DNA of 64,000 bases from Trichomonas vaginalis G3 (taxonomy: Eukaryota > Parabasalia > Trichomonadida > Trichomonadidae). This document shows, piece by piece, positions 10,140-21,957 of this stretch. Position numbers and translations under genes: made by a program. The stretch covers positions 4,182,879-4,246,878 of the forward strand of contig NC_067206.1 of NCBI RefSeq assembly GCF_026262505.1. The letters are read 5' to 3'. Under the pieces are notes generated by a model that did no database searches, was not told where the DNA came from, and saw only the letters and a program-made list of their open reading frames with translations. The stretch's first letter is position 1; each line of letters begins with the position of its first letter.

Positions 10140-11726
10140 TTATTCGGTATATTCTGAATCTTGAATGTCTTGGAAATTTTCTTCTTCTTCGCTCTCTGAG
10201 GTGAGGATTTCTTCGACTTCTTCTTCGTCATCTGGTGCTACGTGTCCAGCTATAAATACTTTGTAGAGTCCATCTGGAGGTGTCTGTATTATGAATGTGG
10301 TATCGTGTAAGAATACAAACTCAACATCCTGTTTGAATTGGCAATTTGAATTAGTGAATTCTGCCAATTTTATAGGATGTCCTTTGGTAGCTTTCGGGAA
10401 GCTTGAAATACTAACTTTGCCACCGTATGGAACTCTTTCTGGTGTATCTAACGCTATAGTGGATATGACATGGAAATTGTCTTGAAATTCTGGTAAAGGT
10501 TGTATACAATATAACCGTTTTGACTGTCCTGGTTTGGTAAAAAAGTATACGTAAAAGGACCTTTGCCCATACTCATCCAATTCTTCGAGATAGTTGTAGG
10601 TATTGGGATATATGCTGACATACTCAGCAATTTTCACATTTCGCAAATAAGTTTGCATATTTTTGGGGAAAAGTCTAATAAATTGGTCGATGGCTTGTAG
10701 TGCAATTAGGTTTGCTGTAACAGGCAAGTATTGAACAAACAAGTCCACGAGAACACCTGGGTCTTTAACTTCATTTTCAACTGGTTGCAAACTATCCATA
10801 ACAGACTGAAACACTTCCGAATAATCGGTGTCGTCTTGAATTCCCCATTGGTTTTTGAGTTTTTCAAGGAGTTGAAGTCTTTTTTTAGCATATTGCCTGC
10901 GAACACGTTCAGGTATGGTAGTGTTTTCTTCTGTATTTTCTGTATCTCCTGATTGAAATTGCTTCGCGAACGCGAGGTATCTCATCTGGGACCTTGTCGT
11001 CATCGATGACGCGCTTGGTTGTTCCTCTGTTGTTTCGTTTGTTTGTATGGTATTTTCTTGAGTAGATTGTCTTGAATTGTTGGACAATTGGTTTGCAATT
11101 GGAGAAGACTGTAAAACTTGTCCTGTTGTGTCTGGTACAACTGTATCTGTTGTTTCGTTTGTTTGTATGGTATTTTCTTGAGTAGATTGTCTTGAATTGT
11201 TGGACAATTGGTTTGCAATTGGAGAAGACTGTAAAACTTGTCCTGTTGTGTCTGGTACAACTGTATCTGTTGTTTCGTTTGTTTGTATGGTATTTTCTTG
11301 AGTAGAATGTCTTGAATTGTTGGACAATTTGTTTGCAATTGTATGAGGAAGTTGCTTTGGTATTATAGGAGGTTGTAAGGGTTTTGAGAATGGTGAGACA
11401 TAAGTTGTAGGAACTTTAACTGCAGAGGTAGTCGACGAATTGTTTGCAATTGTATGAGGAAGTTGCTTTGGTATTATAGGAGGTTGTAAGGGTTTTGAGA
11501 ATGGTGAGACATAAGTTGTAGGAACTTTAACTGCAGAGGTAGTCGACGAATTGTTTGCAATTGTATGAGGAAGTTGCTTTGGTATTATAGGAGGTTGTAA
11601 GGGTTTTGAGAATGGTGAGACATAAGTTGTAGGAACTTTAACTGCAGAGGTAGTCGACGAATTGTTTGCGACACTTTTTCTTCCTTCCATTAGACAAAAA
11701 TAAACTGTTTTTTTCGGACCACTCAT
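10140..11726 (-). CDS. Polinton A repeat-rich protein with acidic tail, unknown role
   Basis: 528 residues, one open frame. Order: short N-terminus; three tandem 37-residue repeats rich in Ser/Thr/Pro (about residues 19-130); about 2.6 copies of a 40-residue Asn/Gln/Thr-rich repeat (residues 131-240); a globular region of about 270 residues with hydrophobic core segments; and an acidic tail rich in Glu/Asp/Ser. The layout resembles a stalk-and-head surface protein, but no family was recognised. It is the first gene inside the left terminal repeat and points outward. It was not found in the visible parts of B and C. Confidence 0.6.
   Translation of the reverse strand: MSGPKKTVYFCLMEGRKSVANNSSTTSAVKVPTTYVSPFSKPLQPPIIPKQLPHTIANNSSTTSAVKVPTTYVSPFSKPLQPPIIPKQLPHTIANNSSTTSAVKVPTTYVSPFSKPLQPPIIPKQLPHTIANKLSNNSRHSTQENTIQTNETTDTVVPDTTGQVLQSSPIANQLSNNSRQSTQENTIQTNETTDTVVPDTTGQVLQSSPIANQLSNNSRQSTQENTIQTNETTEEQPSASSMTTRSQMRYLAFAKQFQSGDTENTEENTTIPERVRRQYAKKRLQLLEKLKNQWGIQDDTDYSEVFQSVMDSLQPVENEVKDPGVLVDLFVQYLPVTANLIALQAIDQFIRLFPKNMQTYLRNVKIAEYVSIYPNTYNYLEELDEYGQRSFYVYFFTKPGQSKRLYCIQPLPEFQDNFHVISTIALDTPERVPYGGKVSISSFPKATKGHPIKLAEFTNSNCQFKQDVEFVFLHDTTFIIQTPPDGLYKVFIAGHVAPDDEEEVEEILTSESEEEENFQDIQDSEYTE
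11029..11340. repeat. Tandem 120-bp repeats inside the 10140-11726 gene
   Basis: About 2.6 nearly identical 120-bp units, phase 11031, 11151 and 11271. In-frame, coding for a 40-residue repeat. Confidence 0.9.
11341..11680. repeat. Tandem 111-bp repeats inside the 10140-11726 gene
   Basis: Three almost identical 111-bp units starting at 11341, 11452 and 11563, coding for a 37-residue Ser/Thr/Pro-rich repeat. The near-identity points to recent unequal exchange or gene conversion. Confidence 0.9.
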
Positions 11727-11987
11727 AGAAAAGTTTGAGATGAACCGTTTTCGTCAACGGTAACCCCCTCTATTTTTTTATTTTATTTAATAGTTACCGT
11801 TGGAAAACCGTTCCATCTCAAATATTGAATGAACTATAAACGTTTTTTGTTTTCTATATATGCTTTTTTGTCCAACGGTAAAACTTTTTGCACAACGGTT
11901 TTTGAGAGTCATCGCCGTTGACCGAGTAGTTTTTTGTGCTGAACAAAAAGTGTCATATAAACATCTGTCAAAAACCGCTTTTTAACT

Positions 11988-11999
11988 TCACTTAAAATG
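11988..11999 (+). promoter_or_regulatory. Trichomonad-type initiator at the structural gene start
   Basis: TCACTTAAAATG matches the host Inr consensus TCAYTW four bases before the start codon. The same element precedes the homologous gene in B (41711) and C (47191). Confidence 0.7.
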
Positions 12000-14900
12000 C
12001 CACGTAAGCTACGTAAGAATATACGTAAGAGGAAGAGAGCATTGAAACATCCAATAGTAAAACTGACACCACAACAACAGTTGCAACAACAAATGATGAA
12101 TGACCCCACTATGTTGCAACAAATGTCAAGCAATCCTATGCTTTTAAACCGAGTTGTTGGTGCACAGAGTGGAGGTTTAAGAGCGGCACTTTTAGCGAAA
12201 ATGGCAGGCTATGGTGGAGCTGCAGACGGAACAGCTTATAACCCTCAAAGTCAAATGAATTTGAGTTCACTCAAAAATCAAATAACAGATGTCAAAAAGT
12301 CAAACATAGACATACAGAAGCAAATAAGTGAAAACGAAAAGAAACTAGAATATGACAGACACACAAAGAAACTCAATGAGTTAAACGTAGAGAAAAAGAA
12401 GAAAGAAGAACAACTGAAAGAACTAAGTACAGAGGAATATGCGAAAAAAGTGTCAGAAAAAGCAACAGAAGTAGCAAAAATGGAACAAGATGTCATAAAT
12501 TTGAAAAACCATACTACTCAATATAAAATACTGAAAGATGAAGAGATAAAACAAAAAGCCCTGAAGACATATATGGATAGCGATGAGTATAAAAAAGAAG
12601 TTGAAGCAAATGTAAAGGCAGAAAAACTTTTACAGTTGCAAAACCAAACCGTACAGTATGAAAACTTAGCACAAGAAAGTAAAAATAACGACGCGGCTAT
12701 GCAAAAGGCAATGAAAAGCGCAGAATATATAAAAGCTAACAATGACTGGTTAGATGCCCAAGCCAACGCTAAAGCAGCCCACTATAGGGTCAATAAGGAC
12801 AAAAATACAAGCGGATGAAGACAGTTCAAATGAAGCTTTAACAAATGCTGACTTTAAGAACGCTTTCGAAGCTCTTCATAGTAAGGTGAAACAAGTGAAC
12901 GACTTCTCATCTGGAAAGAAACTGAAGTCTGAAGGTTTCGACAACGAGTTAAGAGAAGTAGCACAAAATATGACGAAAATAACAGATGCAGCAACAAGAC
13001 AGGCAGTTCAAAGTGCCTATGACGCCGTTAGAGCAACTGTTGTGAAAAGTCAAGAAAAAGAGTTACAACAGACCAAAACAGACCTAGTAAATGCTTTCTT
13101 AAAAACGAAAAGTCAGGTAGGACATTACGCTGCAGATGGAACATATGTGCCAGCTGGTGGAACTTATATACCACCAAACCCTCCAAGAGAAGCACCTGCA
13201 CCAGGACTACCTAGAACATTTACATCGTCACATGGACACAGACACAGGCATGCACCAAAACCAACACAACAACCAACAGTTCAAAATCCAACACAACAAC
13301 CACCTCCACAACCAGCACCAAACCCAACACAACAACCAACAGTTCAAAATCCAGCACAACAACAACCACAAACAGAGCAAGGACATAAAAGAAGTAGAGA
13401 ACAAGGAAACCAAGAATTCTTAAAAATGCTTAAAGAAGAGTGTGGTTTCCCAGATAGTATTGACTTTAGTGACAGATATAAAGAAGCTATTGGAAAGTTC
13501 AAGGATGGAAATACTGACCCGAACCTATTTAGCTTTATGGCTCAGCACCAAACGGATATAATCTCAAACCTGGAAAATACAAGCTCGCTAAGGGATATGA
13601 TTTAATAGCATATCATCCAAATGACATGGATGAATTTACTCCGAGATATTTGATGTCAGAGCTAAATGACAATTCAACTTTCGTCATGAAACGCGTAAAA
13701 AATAGAGACGGAACGAAAGAACAAAAGCTTATGAATGCGGATGACGTAGATAGGGAAATTGTTGAAAACGGTCTCGGAATATATGAAATGCCAGCAGATG
13801 AGGTACAAGAAACTCCACAGGAAGAAGTTCAGATACAACCAGACATGGAAGAAATAGTTCAGCAACAACAGCTAGAAGAGCCTGAAGGAAACGAACAAGT
13901 CACTCCTTTGGAAACTAACTTCACAGAACTAGATGAAGATTTGAACAGCCGAAAAATCTTGACCCTCAACAAGAGTATGCGGAGAATATGGAATATTTCC
14001 AAGAGTCTAAAAAAAATTCGGCTGACATAGTAGAAGAATATCGAAAAATGTTTGCCGACATACAAAAGACTCCAACATCAGATGAAAATATCAGCATAGA
14101 ATGGAAGAACTGAAAAAAAATGTACACAAATACAACAACCCTTTTTACTTACGAGCATTTAACGTTCAATCTTCGGATGAACTCGGTGAAAATAAAAGGT
14201 TAAATTTCAAGAAAACATATAGAAATGAAACATTGTTTAAAGTTCATTCAGAACCTAACCAAGATGGAAACAAACCTACTTTTGTTTCTGCAGACGATGG
14301 AACTACAATGAGATGGGGTCATAAAGCTAATCCAGATAGGTGGTTCATAAACTTACAACCTCAATTCCAAGAAGTTGTAGACGCAATGGAAGTCAATGGT
14401 GAACCAGATATAGCTGGTATTTTCAGCGCGGCTTTAATGCCATTGAAAGATATGAAAGATGCAGATATTTTGAACCAGTATGAAATGAACATGGCTGATG
14501 GAAATATAACACCTGACGTTCTAGAACATTTATCTCAAAGAACTACACAGAACCATAGAGATGGTATATTTGGTGAAGAGTTTAGAAAGAAAGTTAGGGA
14601 CAGAGAAGGAAGAGAACCTATTGTACATGACCTTGCAAACGAAAGTTTACAAAATGTCATAAAAACTTACTTTGCAGACAATGAACCGAGAAGGGATGAA
14701 TATTTAAGAAAACTCAAATGGACAGTACCAAATGAAATGTTAGTATTGAAAAACATGTTCCTTGACAAAATAAAACCAACTACAGAAATAAACGACGCAA
14801 GACTGAAAGATTGGGTAAAAGCTTTCCCATTCACAAAAGATATAGTTGGTAACATGGAAAGAAAACCAGAATGGCTACAAAAACATATATTTGGAAACGA

Positions 14901-15207
14901 GCTTATTCCATATGGACAAGCTCTGTTTGAAGAGCTTGAACCAGAAACTCAGGAAAGAGTCATGCAAACAATACGCGAAGACTCAAATACAGACTATGAC
15001 AAACTCTTTCTAGGATATAGGTTACCTGAGATGGGCGACCAGAGCCAAAAGGCAAAAAGGACATGGGAAATTTGCAACATACTAGATGAACATAATGCAA
15101 AGATGCAACAACTTCAAGCAGAGGGCAATGAAGGAAAAAGAAGAGTTAAAAACTCAGTCAGGAAGAAAGTAAAGCTTGGTCGGAGTGGGTTCTATTATGA
15201 CATATAA
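11997..15207 (+). pseudogene. Large coiled-coil structural protein gene (Polinton A)
   Basis: About 1,050 codons just upstream of the capsid gene and probably a virion structural protein. Seen in order: a very basic N-terminus (PRKLRKNIRKRKR); a Gln/Met-rich stretch; a long Lys/Glu coiled coil; a Pro/Gln-rich linker with short QQPTVQNP-type repeats; and a conserved C-terminal region. A basic N-terminus followed by a coiled coil would suit a DNA-contacting core or scaffold protein, but no family match is claimed. About four breaks. Homologues lie at 41720-45166 and 47200-50555. Confidence 0.65.
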
Positions 15208-15240
15208 ATCCAACTATTCTATATTTTTACCTCATATGAA

Positions 15241-16683
15241 ATGTACGCCGCTCAGAATATAACGCCAACAGTTTTGGATGCTATGAATGGAAATGTTTCC
15301 GAATGGTATAACGAATGCGACAATGCCATTAGAAGGTCAGAAATAGTTCCTGGAACTTACGAATATACAACTGCTGTTTCTTATGGAAACGTAGGTGAGT
15401 TTGGAGAAGGTTCTTCAACAACAGTAGATATTGCTTGCGACAGGTTTCATATAATTTCTATTGACAACTCTTTCTTATACGTGGAACAAGACATTGAAAT
15501 AAAACCTTCTGCCAAGTTGTCTGACAAGAAAGGTTGCAATGGAATTTTCTATGTCGGATACCAATATGCTCCAGAAGTTTTCATGGGATATAAGATATAT
15601 TCTAACTCTGACTTAGTTCAAACAGTAACATGGGCAAACTATGAATGGTTCGCTTTGAGAAACTCAGTACAACCACAAGCTAGAGAACAAACAGACCAGT
15701 ATGCAACTATTGAGAAAATAAGAAGACTTGACCCTAACGTTCCAGGAGTTTATGTTAACCTTTCTGGACAAACTCAGCAGCAGTAACCAAAGTAAAACTG
15801 AAACTTAGAGTTCCTTTGTCATCTTTCCTCATCTTCAGGTTTTTAAGATACTTGCCAAACTGGGCAGGAAAAATTTCTATCGAACTTACTCCAAGCAAAA
15901 ATAACTTAGTCATTGCACCAACACAAGACCCATTCACTCTTACAGACGTAAAGGGAGCAAATCAAACGTCATTCGCCGACTTTTGCAAAGACAAAGTTGA
16001 CTTAGACTTTGGTTTCTCAAACCTCAACACTGAAGTAAACTATTATTTCAATGCTGCTGGAACTGCTTGGGACCCAGTTAAGTTCACATGCGAAAAAGTT
16101 TGAATGCAAGAGAATAGAAAGCAGACTTGCAGTCTATATGTTGGACCCAGATATTTCAAATGCTTTAGCTGCCAAATATATTGCAGTTCCACTTATGTTC
16201 CCTATACACCAAATATCTGTCAAAGACTTTGCAGGTGAAGTTGGAAACCAAAGTGCTGACCCAGGTGCAAGAACAGATATTGCTTTAACAACTGCAATGA
16301 AACATGCAGATACTATGTTTGTACTGTTCAGACGAACTATAAATGACTATTCTTGCTTCTACAACCCTGGTATTAAATATCATATAAACATAGATGGCAA
16401 ATATTATCCAAGAGAAGAATATTCTACAGTTGAGGATATGAGGTCATACAACTTGACATTAGATGCTATGAACTTTAACAACAACTTCACAACAACCATT
16501 AACCCTGAAATGCAAAGTTCTATTATGCCATATGTGAAAGTATGGACTCATACAGGAGGTCAAAAAACTCAATATACAAATGGAGACCGTTCAAACTTTT
16601 GGCTTGGCATTCCATTTGCTGACTCAGAAGACTTTATGGGTGGTATTTCAACTGTTGGCAGTTCAAATACAATATACTGGTGA
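15241..16683 (+). pseudogene. Candidate major capsid protein, double-jelly-roll type (Polinton A)
   Basis: Polintons encode a double-jelly-roll major capsid protein. This gene of about 480 codons is the best candidate. It is rich in beta-type segments, and contains PLSSFLIFRFLRYLPNWAGK then ISIELTPSKNN near codon 200, similar in character to the strand-rich core of such proteins. It follows the structural gene by 33 bp, as it does in B and C. About two breaks. The capsid identity is an inference from size, composition and position; structure prediction on each open segment would be the test. Confidence 0.55.
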
Positions 16684-16689
16684 CAGAGA

Positions 16690-17156
16690 CGGTCCAGATG
16701 AACTGAGCAAAGAAGTTTACAAAACCAATAGCACTTTTCACGGAAGATGCTCTTTTGAAAATTCGTTCGATGAAACCTGCTGGGGCTCCTCAGATTGGTA
16801 TAACGACAGCTTCCATCGAGCAGATTTTGGCAGCAGGTCAGTAAGTTGTTCTTGAACTGACTTCTCTCCGTCAAATATTGACAGTACGCCAGTTTTGACA
16901 TATATTGTATTATAAACTTACCTTTAGAAATATCGGTCAGTTTTGTTGTTATATTTTTGTCAACGTCAAGAACTTTCACCATTTCGGTTATACCAACTTT
17001 CTTTGCTTTATGAAAATATTTTGGTTCAGCAAAGACTGCTATTCTATAACATTTTCCATTGTTTGTGTAAAGAACTACTCTGTCAATGAACTTGTATTGT
17101 TTGTGTGTGTAAACTTTGTTCTGCTTCAATTCGAAGAGATACTCAAATACGTCCAT
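16690..17156 (-). pseudogene. Unrecognised small Polinton A gene
   Basis: A minus-strand coding-like stretch convergent with the capsid gene. The first 90 codons look real (Lys/Tyr/Val-rich, for example YKFIDRVVLYTNNGKCYRI). No family recognised. It probably carries one or more breaks. No copy lies in the visible parts of B or C. Confidence 0.35.
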
Positions 17157-17174
17157 CTTTTTATTCTAAGTAAA

Positions 17175-17755
17175 ATGTCATTTCCGAAAAATAGAAGCGT
17201 AAGTGTTTCAAAAGGTTTAATGGCGGTGGCAGATGTGAAGTTAAATTCACCAACTCAAACAAACAGTCAAAGTGTTGTTGTCAATGTCAAAGAAGAGATG
17301 TTGAAGTGGGGAAACCATACGAAGACGAAGATGGTATAACAATTGTTCCTGTAAAAGAACAACCAACATATCCTGAAGTTAGCAGAGACTTAAGTTCTGT
17401 TGCAGATATTCGAAACGACTACCAACAACTTAAAGACAAACTTCAAACTCAGGAGAAGATTTGTCAAGCTTTAGGTATAATGTTAAACTTGGTCGAACAC
17501 AACCCTGTAAAAGTGAACTCATATGTCATTGCACCTCATGAAGTTTTGAAAGAACTATTGAAACTTTTGACAGAGGCAGACGATATAAACATCAAAGAAA
17601 TAGAACCCGACATTGCTTGCTGTGGTGTTTCATATAATGTCATTGACAAGATATACGTTATGAAAGGAGGTGAAACGTTGAACTTAAAATATAGTTTCCC
17701 AGACGTCATAAAAATATTTGACGACCACAACATTTCATTAAAGTTTGTTTGCTAA
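17175..17755 (+). pseudogene. Unrecognised Polinton A protein
   Basis: About 190 codons starting after TAAGTAAAATG, a leader also seen before the next gene. The second half is helical and charged, with EVLKELLKLLTEADD-like segments and a possible short coiled coil. No family match. About one break. It belongs to a same-strand run of small genes between capsid and helicase. Confidence 0.45.
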
Positions 17756-17760
17756 GTAAA

Positions 17761-17992
17761 ATGTCAAAACTTCTTGAAAGATGTTTGAAGAAAAACAATA
17801 TAGACTTTATTTCATGTAAAGGACTTTACACGCTTTTGAACGATATGAAAGACCCTGTTTTTGTTTGTTCGTGTAGACAAAGGAAAGTTCTATGTCTTTA
17901 CAAAATATTTGAACTTCTTAGACAGAGAACTTCAAGAAACGCCATGTGAAAGTTTAGATGAAGTTCTTCTCCACTTTCAGAAAAACTTTTAA
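17761..17992 (+). pseudogene. Unrecognised small Polinton A protein
   Basis: About 75 codons starting 5 bp after the previous stop with the same leader (GCTAAGTAAAATG). Basic N-terminus (SKLLERCLKKNN). No family match; probably one break. Confidence 0.35.
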
Positions 17993-18002
17993 ATATATGT
18001 AA

Positions 18003-18802
18003 ATGGCAGAAGACATAGTGGTTTATACTATTACGACTAAAACCCTGAGTCATATAATTCTATAACAACAAACTTACAAAGTCCTCAAGGACGATATTGT
18101 AAACTGACCTTAAACACGATGACGACTAAAGCCTGTTTTGCTCTTTTGACACCAGAAGACTTTATTGTTGTGAATGGTAAAAAATACTCCTTTGAAGATA
18201 CTTACTCAGATATACCACCAACAGGTTTTGTTGACTTATTTAATACTTTAAGGACGGGTGTAACATGTGCTGCAACTAGAGCAGGTTTCATTATGTTTGG
18301 ATGTCCGACTGAGTTTACTATAAACAATATGAGCTATAATACAAAACTTATTTCTGGTTTTTACTACCAACAGTTTCCTATAACAGGAAAAGGTGTCATA
18401 CAAGGAATGTCTATTCCATTGACTTTAAGTACACCTATTTTATATATTGTTTCAAACTTAGGTTCAAAGTGTTATTCGAATGTCGACAGAAACTACTATG
18501 ACCAAAAGATACTTATGCGTATAAACAATACTTTCTCTGCTGGTTTGCCTATTGTTCATTCGAATGCAGAATTTTCAACCTTTAGTGAACTCAAACACTT
18601 TTGCAAGTATAAACGTTGACCTTAGTTGACGCAAACTTTGTTCCTGTAAAAACTTTTATGTCCTATGTATTTGTCAATGACGGCAGAAAGTTTCGAATTG
18701 GAAGATGCAACTGGTGAAAGTATTGTATTACAAGAACAACTTCAACAACAAATAGCTCAAGAACAACAAATGCAACAAATGGAACAACAAAGTCAAGAAT
18801 AA
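18003..18802 (+). pseudogene. Beta-rich Polinton A protein with Gln-rich tail, possible minor capsid
   Basis: About 265 codons. The body is rich in beta-type segments (FIMFGCPTEFTINNMSYN, LTLSTPILYIVSNLG), and the C-terminus is a Gln-rich helix (QEQQMQQMEQQ). Size and fold character would suit a single-jelly-roll minor capsid or penton protein, but that is a guess from composition. About two breaks. It lies directly upstream of the helicase gene, separated by a T-rich leader. Confidence 0.4.
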
Positions 18803-18830
18803 AAAAATATTTTTTTTTATTTTTATAAAA
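18803..18830 (+). promoter_or_regulatory. Recurring AAAATATTTTTTT-type leader
   Basis: An A-run/TATT/T-run motif followed by TATAAAAATG. Related leaders precede the starts at 22872 (minus), 28859 (minus), 55441, 57797, 60250 and 60950, so it may be a shared Polinton promoter. Confidence 0.45.
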
Positions 18831-20060
18831 ATGTACAGAATAGATGTTTCAGATTTTTATGACTTCCAAGCATTCAGAAATATGTGTCCATTTAGAGACT
18901 ATAACAAAGCAGTCGAGAATTTGAAACGTTTAGTCATTTATGTCGACTCTGCCCAGAATGTTATGTTATGAAAGAATGGGATGTTGTCTTTAACAAACCA
19001 AGAGCAACAATAGTTTCAGAACAAGAATGTAGACAGAAACTTAAGAAATAAAAGTCGTACAAGTTGGCATGAAGATGTTAGATGCTTGGGATATCTTATT
19101 GTCAAAGTTAGAAGATTTTTCAGTTCGAGGTATAAAGTTTTATACACCTTCTCCAAACTTCTATTCTATCTTCACTGGATATAAATAAAACAAGTAGAAT
19201 GGAAAGAAAATATTATAGAAGCTTGGTTAGACCATGTCAAAGAAATTATATGCAATGGAAACGAAAAGGTTTATGAGTATATCTTATGTTGGTTTGCAAA
19301 CATCTTACAACATCCAAGTGCTAAGAATGAAAACTGCCTCTCATTATAATTGGAAAACAAGGAACAGGTAAGAACACATTTCTTTACAGATATTTTGTGC
19401 AAACTGTTAGAGGTTATTCGAACCCGAATATACAAAATAGAAAACATCTGCGGTAAATTTAACTCCTCAATAGAGAATATGAAACTTATAGTTTGCAATG
19501 AACTTCAAAGTATAGATACAACAAAAGTTTTAACTCAGATGCTTTGAAGAGTCTTATAACAGACAAAGTTGGAGTTGTTGAAAGAAAGTATAAAGACCAA
19601 AGAGTTTGTGAAAATGTTGCAAACTTCATTATGGTTTCAAACAATGCTGTTCCGATGAAGTTAGAAAGTTCTGACAGAAGATATGTAGTTGTCAGAACGT
19701 CAGATTCTCATATGCAAGATACAGAATATTTTGACGACTTAGCAAAAACTTTGACACCTGACTTTTTACAACCACTTGTTCTCATATTTCATGACATTAG
19801 ATATTTCTAAGTTCAATCCAAGACAAATTCCACATACCGAAGAGAGACAAACATTGTTAGAAGCAAACAAGAGTATATGAACTGTTCATAGATGAGACTA
19901 ACTTTGAGTGTTTAGATGAAAGGTCATTGTACGATTCATATAAACAGTATGTCAAGAGTATGGTTATATGACAGCGTCTAAACGAACATTCTTGGCAAAT
20001 GTCAAAAGTCTTTTAGATGTTCAGAACGGCGTATATACAAAGAAAAATTTTTCTGAGTAA
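18831..20060 (+). pseudogene. SF3 helicase / D5-like primase-helicase remnant (Polinton A)
   Basis: Superfamily 3 helicases unwind DNA at viral and plasmid origins. Seen: a Walker A-like GKQGTGKNTF near 19350-19385, and further on a stretch near 19540-19700 with the layout of the SF3 core: ALKSLITDKVG, a Lys/Arg-rich segment, ANFIMVSNNAVPM, then DRRYVVV, the classic sensor/arginine-finger order. The gene of about 400 codons is broken in about five places. A helicase of this type beside a protein-primed polymerase is known from some Polinton-like viruses. Confidence 0.65.
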
Positions 20061-20095
20061 ATTTTAAAAAAATATTTTTTTATCCGATAGAAAAG

Positions 20096-20514
20096 ATGGC
20101 AAAATATCTCAGTAAACAAGTACATGACAGAAGTCAAAGAAGAACTAGACCCATTTCGCATATTTGAATGTTTACTTCTACCATTTTGAAAAGTCTACAT
20201 TTGACAAAGTTTTGGAACATCGAACCAGTTAAGTTTGCTATTGTGACTAAAAATGGTGCGAAATTTGAAGACTTAGACATTGACGGTATGTTGACAGTCA
20301 AAGAAAATTTTGACAGAAAGTTCTCAAAACTCGAAGAAGGCAAAGCATACAAACTTGTTATACCTTATGAACCAAGAAAGCAGACGACTATGAATATTAT
20401 GAGTCTAAGATAGTTGAAGTTCAAGGTAAATTGGGTAAAAAGATTTTAGAGTCTAAACCAGTGTTTGCTCCTAAAGAGGAAGAGAACATTGACATTGACC
20501 CAGAAATGTTCTAA
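20096..20514 (+). pseudogene. Conserved 140-residue Polinton protein, unknown (copy in A)
   Basis: Homologue of the intact gene at 63567-63992 in C. The central part reads FWNIEPVKFAIVTKNGAKF and the tail is acidic. No family recognised. In A and C it sits next to the acidic-tailed protein gene and the ATPase gene, so the trio is a conserved module. About two breaks here. Confidence 0.6.
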
Positions 20515-20530
20515 AAATAAAATTTTATTT

Positions 20531-20988
20531 TTACATGTCATATCTCACCTTCTCTGGAATTGGCTCTGGTTCTTTCTTCTCTTCTTCTACTTTCTTTTCT
20601 TTCTTCTCTCTCTCTTCTTCTTCTTCTCTGGTGGAGTTATGTCAAACTTCTCAGAACCATATTTTTTGTAAAAGGTCTTTGTCCTTTAATAGCTCTTCTA
20701 TTCTGTTTTCTATTTCATCTTCAAGAACAGCGCATGTGTCTTCTTTGCATTCTAAGAACTTTTGTTGGACTTCAGCTTTCCAATCGGCGTCATCTCTGTC
20801 AACAAGTCTGTCATTGACAAACTTAAAGACTTCTCTGCTTAATGTTTTATGGTTCTTGTCATATTCCCAGAAACAGAACTTTAGAACAAATTCCCTTTCT
20901 TGTTTACACTATGTAAGATTTTATGGTCTACAGATGTTTTGCTGTCGAAAAGTTTGTCTCGAATATAGATAGCGAAATCGCTAGACAT
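20531..20988 (-). pseudogene. Conserved 150-residue Polinton protein with charged tail (copy in A)
   Basis: Homologue of the intact gene at 63104-63556. The N-terminal 110 residues appear globular; the tail is a Lys/Glu/Pro-rich charged stretch. It is convergent with the 20096 gene (16 bp apart) and divergent from the ATPase gene (34 bp). Unknown role. About one break here. Confidence 0.6.
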
Positions 20989-21022
20989 TTCTAAAAGATA
21001 AAATTTTTAATTTTTCTAAAAT

Positions 21023-21898
21023 ATGTTAGAAAAAAAGTTTGCTGACATTGACAAGAAATTTGAGAATGTTTTAAACAAGAACAAGAGGAAGTTAGAAAAT
21101 GCTCAGATAAAGCCTATACATGACAAGTTCTTATTTGCTCAGAATGGTATAACAGGTCTAATTGCACCACCTGGGTCGGGTAAGACTTTCACTTATCTTA
21201 AAATGGCTGCACAACAACAAGAACTAGATGAGAAGAACCCATTCTATGAGTTAGTTGTTATTTGTAGTACTTCTGGTCAATTTGACCAAACCGTCAATTC
21301 GTTCAAAGATATTATAAAAAGTCTAAGTTAGTATGTATAAAGACTCTGAGTTGTTAGATTGGATAAAGAAGTACCAAAGAAGAGTTTTGAAGTACAATGC
21401 TATAAATGAGTATATAAATTCTAAGTTTAAAGACCCAAATGAGGAAATGCAGAGAATATTAGAGAAGAAACACTTCAGAAACAAACAGAAAGAGATAGAA
21501 TACATTTCGAAGAAATTGCAATCTTACGATTGGAAGACTTACCCTCATAGATGTCTTCTTATCTTAGATGACTTTGCTTCTCATCCTTTGTTAAAGAATA
21601 GAGAACAAGACATGTGTCGAATTCTTAAGAAGCTCAGACACTTTAACATCTCAGTTGTCATTTGTGTACAGACAGCAAGAGTTTAAGTAAGGATGTAAAG
21701 AGAATACTTACTGACATCATACTTTTCCCTGGATTGTCCGAAGACGATTTCATGGAACTTATGAAAGAGTCCATGGCAGGTAAGTTTGACAGACATGAAC
21801 TATGGGAGAAGTACAAAGTCATACAAGACCCTCATACTTCTTTCAGAATTCACATCTACGCGAACAAAGTTCAAATTGTAAAAAGTCAGCAAAAATAA
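21023..21898 (+). pseudogene. A32-type genome-packaging ATPase (copy in A)
   Basis: FtsK/HerA-superfamily ATPase that pumps DNA into capsids in Polintons and large DNA viruses. Walker A APPGSGKT and Walker B CLLILDDFA are visible in open stretches, followed by SVVICVQTA, a sensor-like strand. About 290 codons; about two breaks in this copy. The C copy (62192-63067) is whole. Shares a short divergent promoter with the 20531-20988 gene. Confidence 0.8.
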
Positions 21899-21913
21899 TG
21901 TTTATGTTAGAAT

Positions 21914-21925
21914 GTTAGATCTAAC
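21914..21925. promoter_or_regulatory. GTTAGATCTAAC palindrome
   Basis: Perfect 12-bp palindrome with central GATC, followed by TTTTCTAAC iterons; lies just 3' of the 21958-22872 gene. Confidence 0.65.
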
Positions 21926-21957
21926 ATGTTTTCTAACATGTTTTCTAACATAACTAT

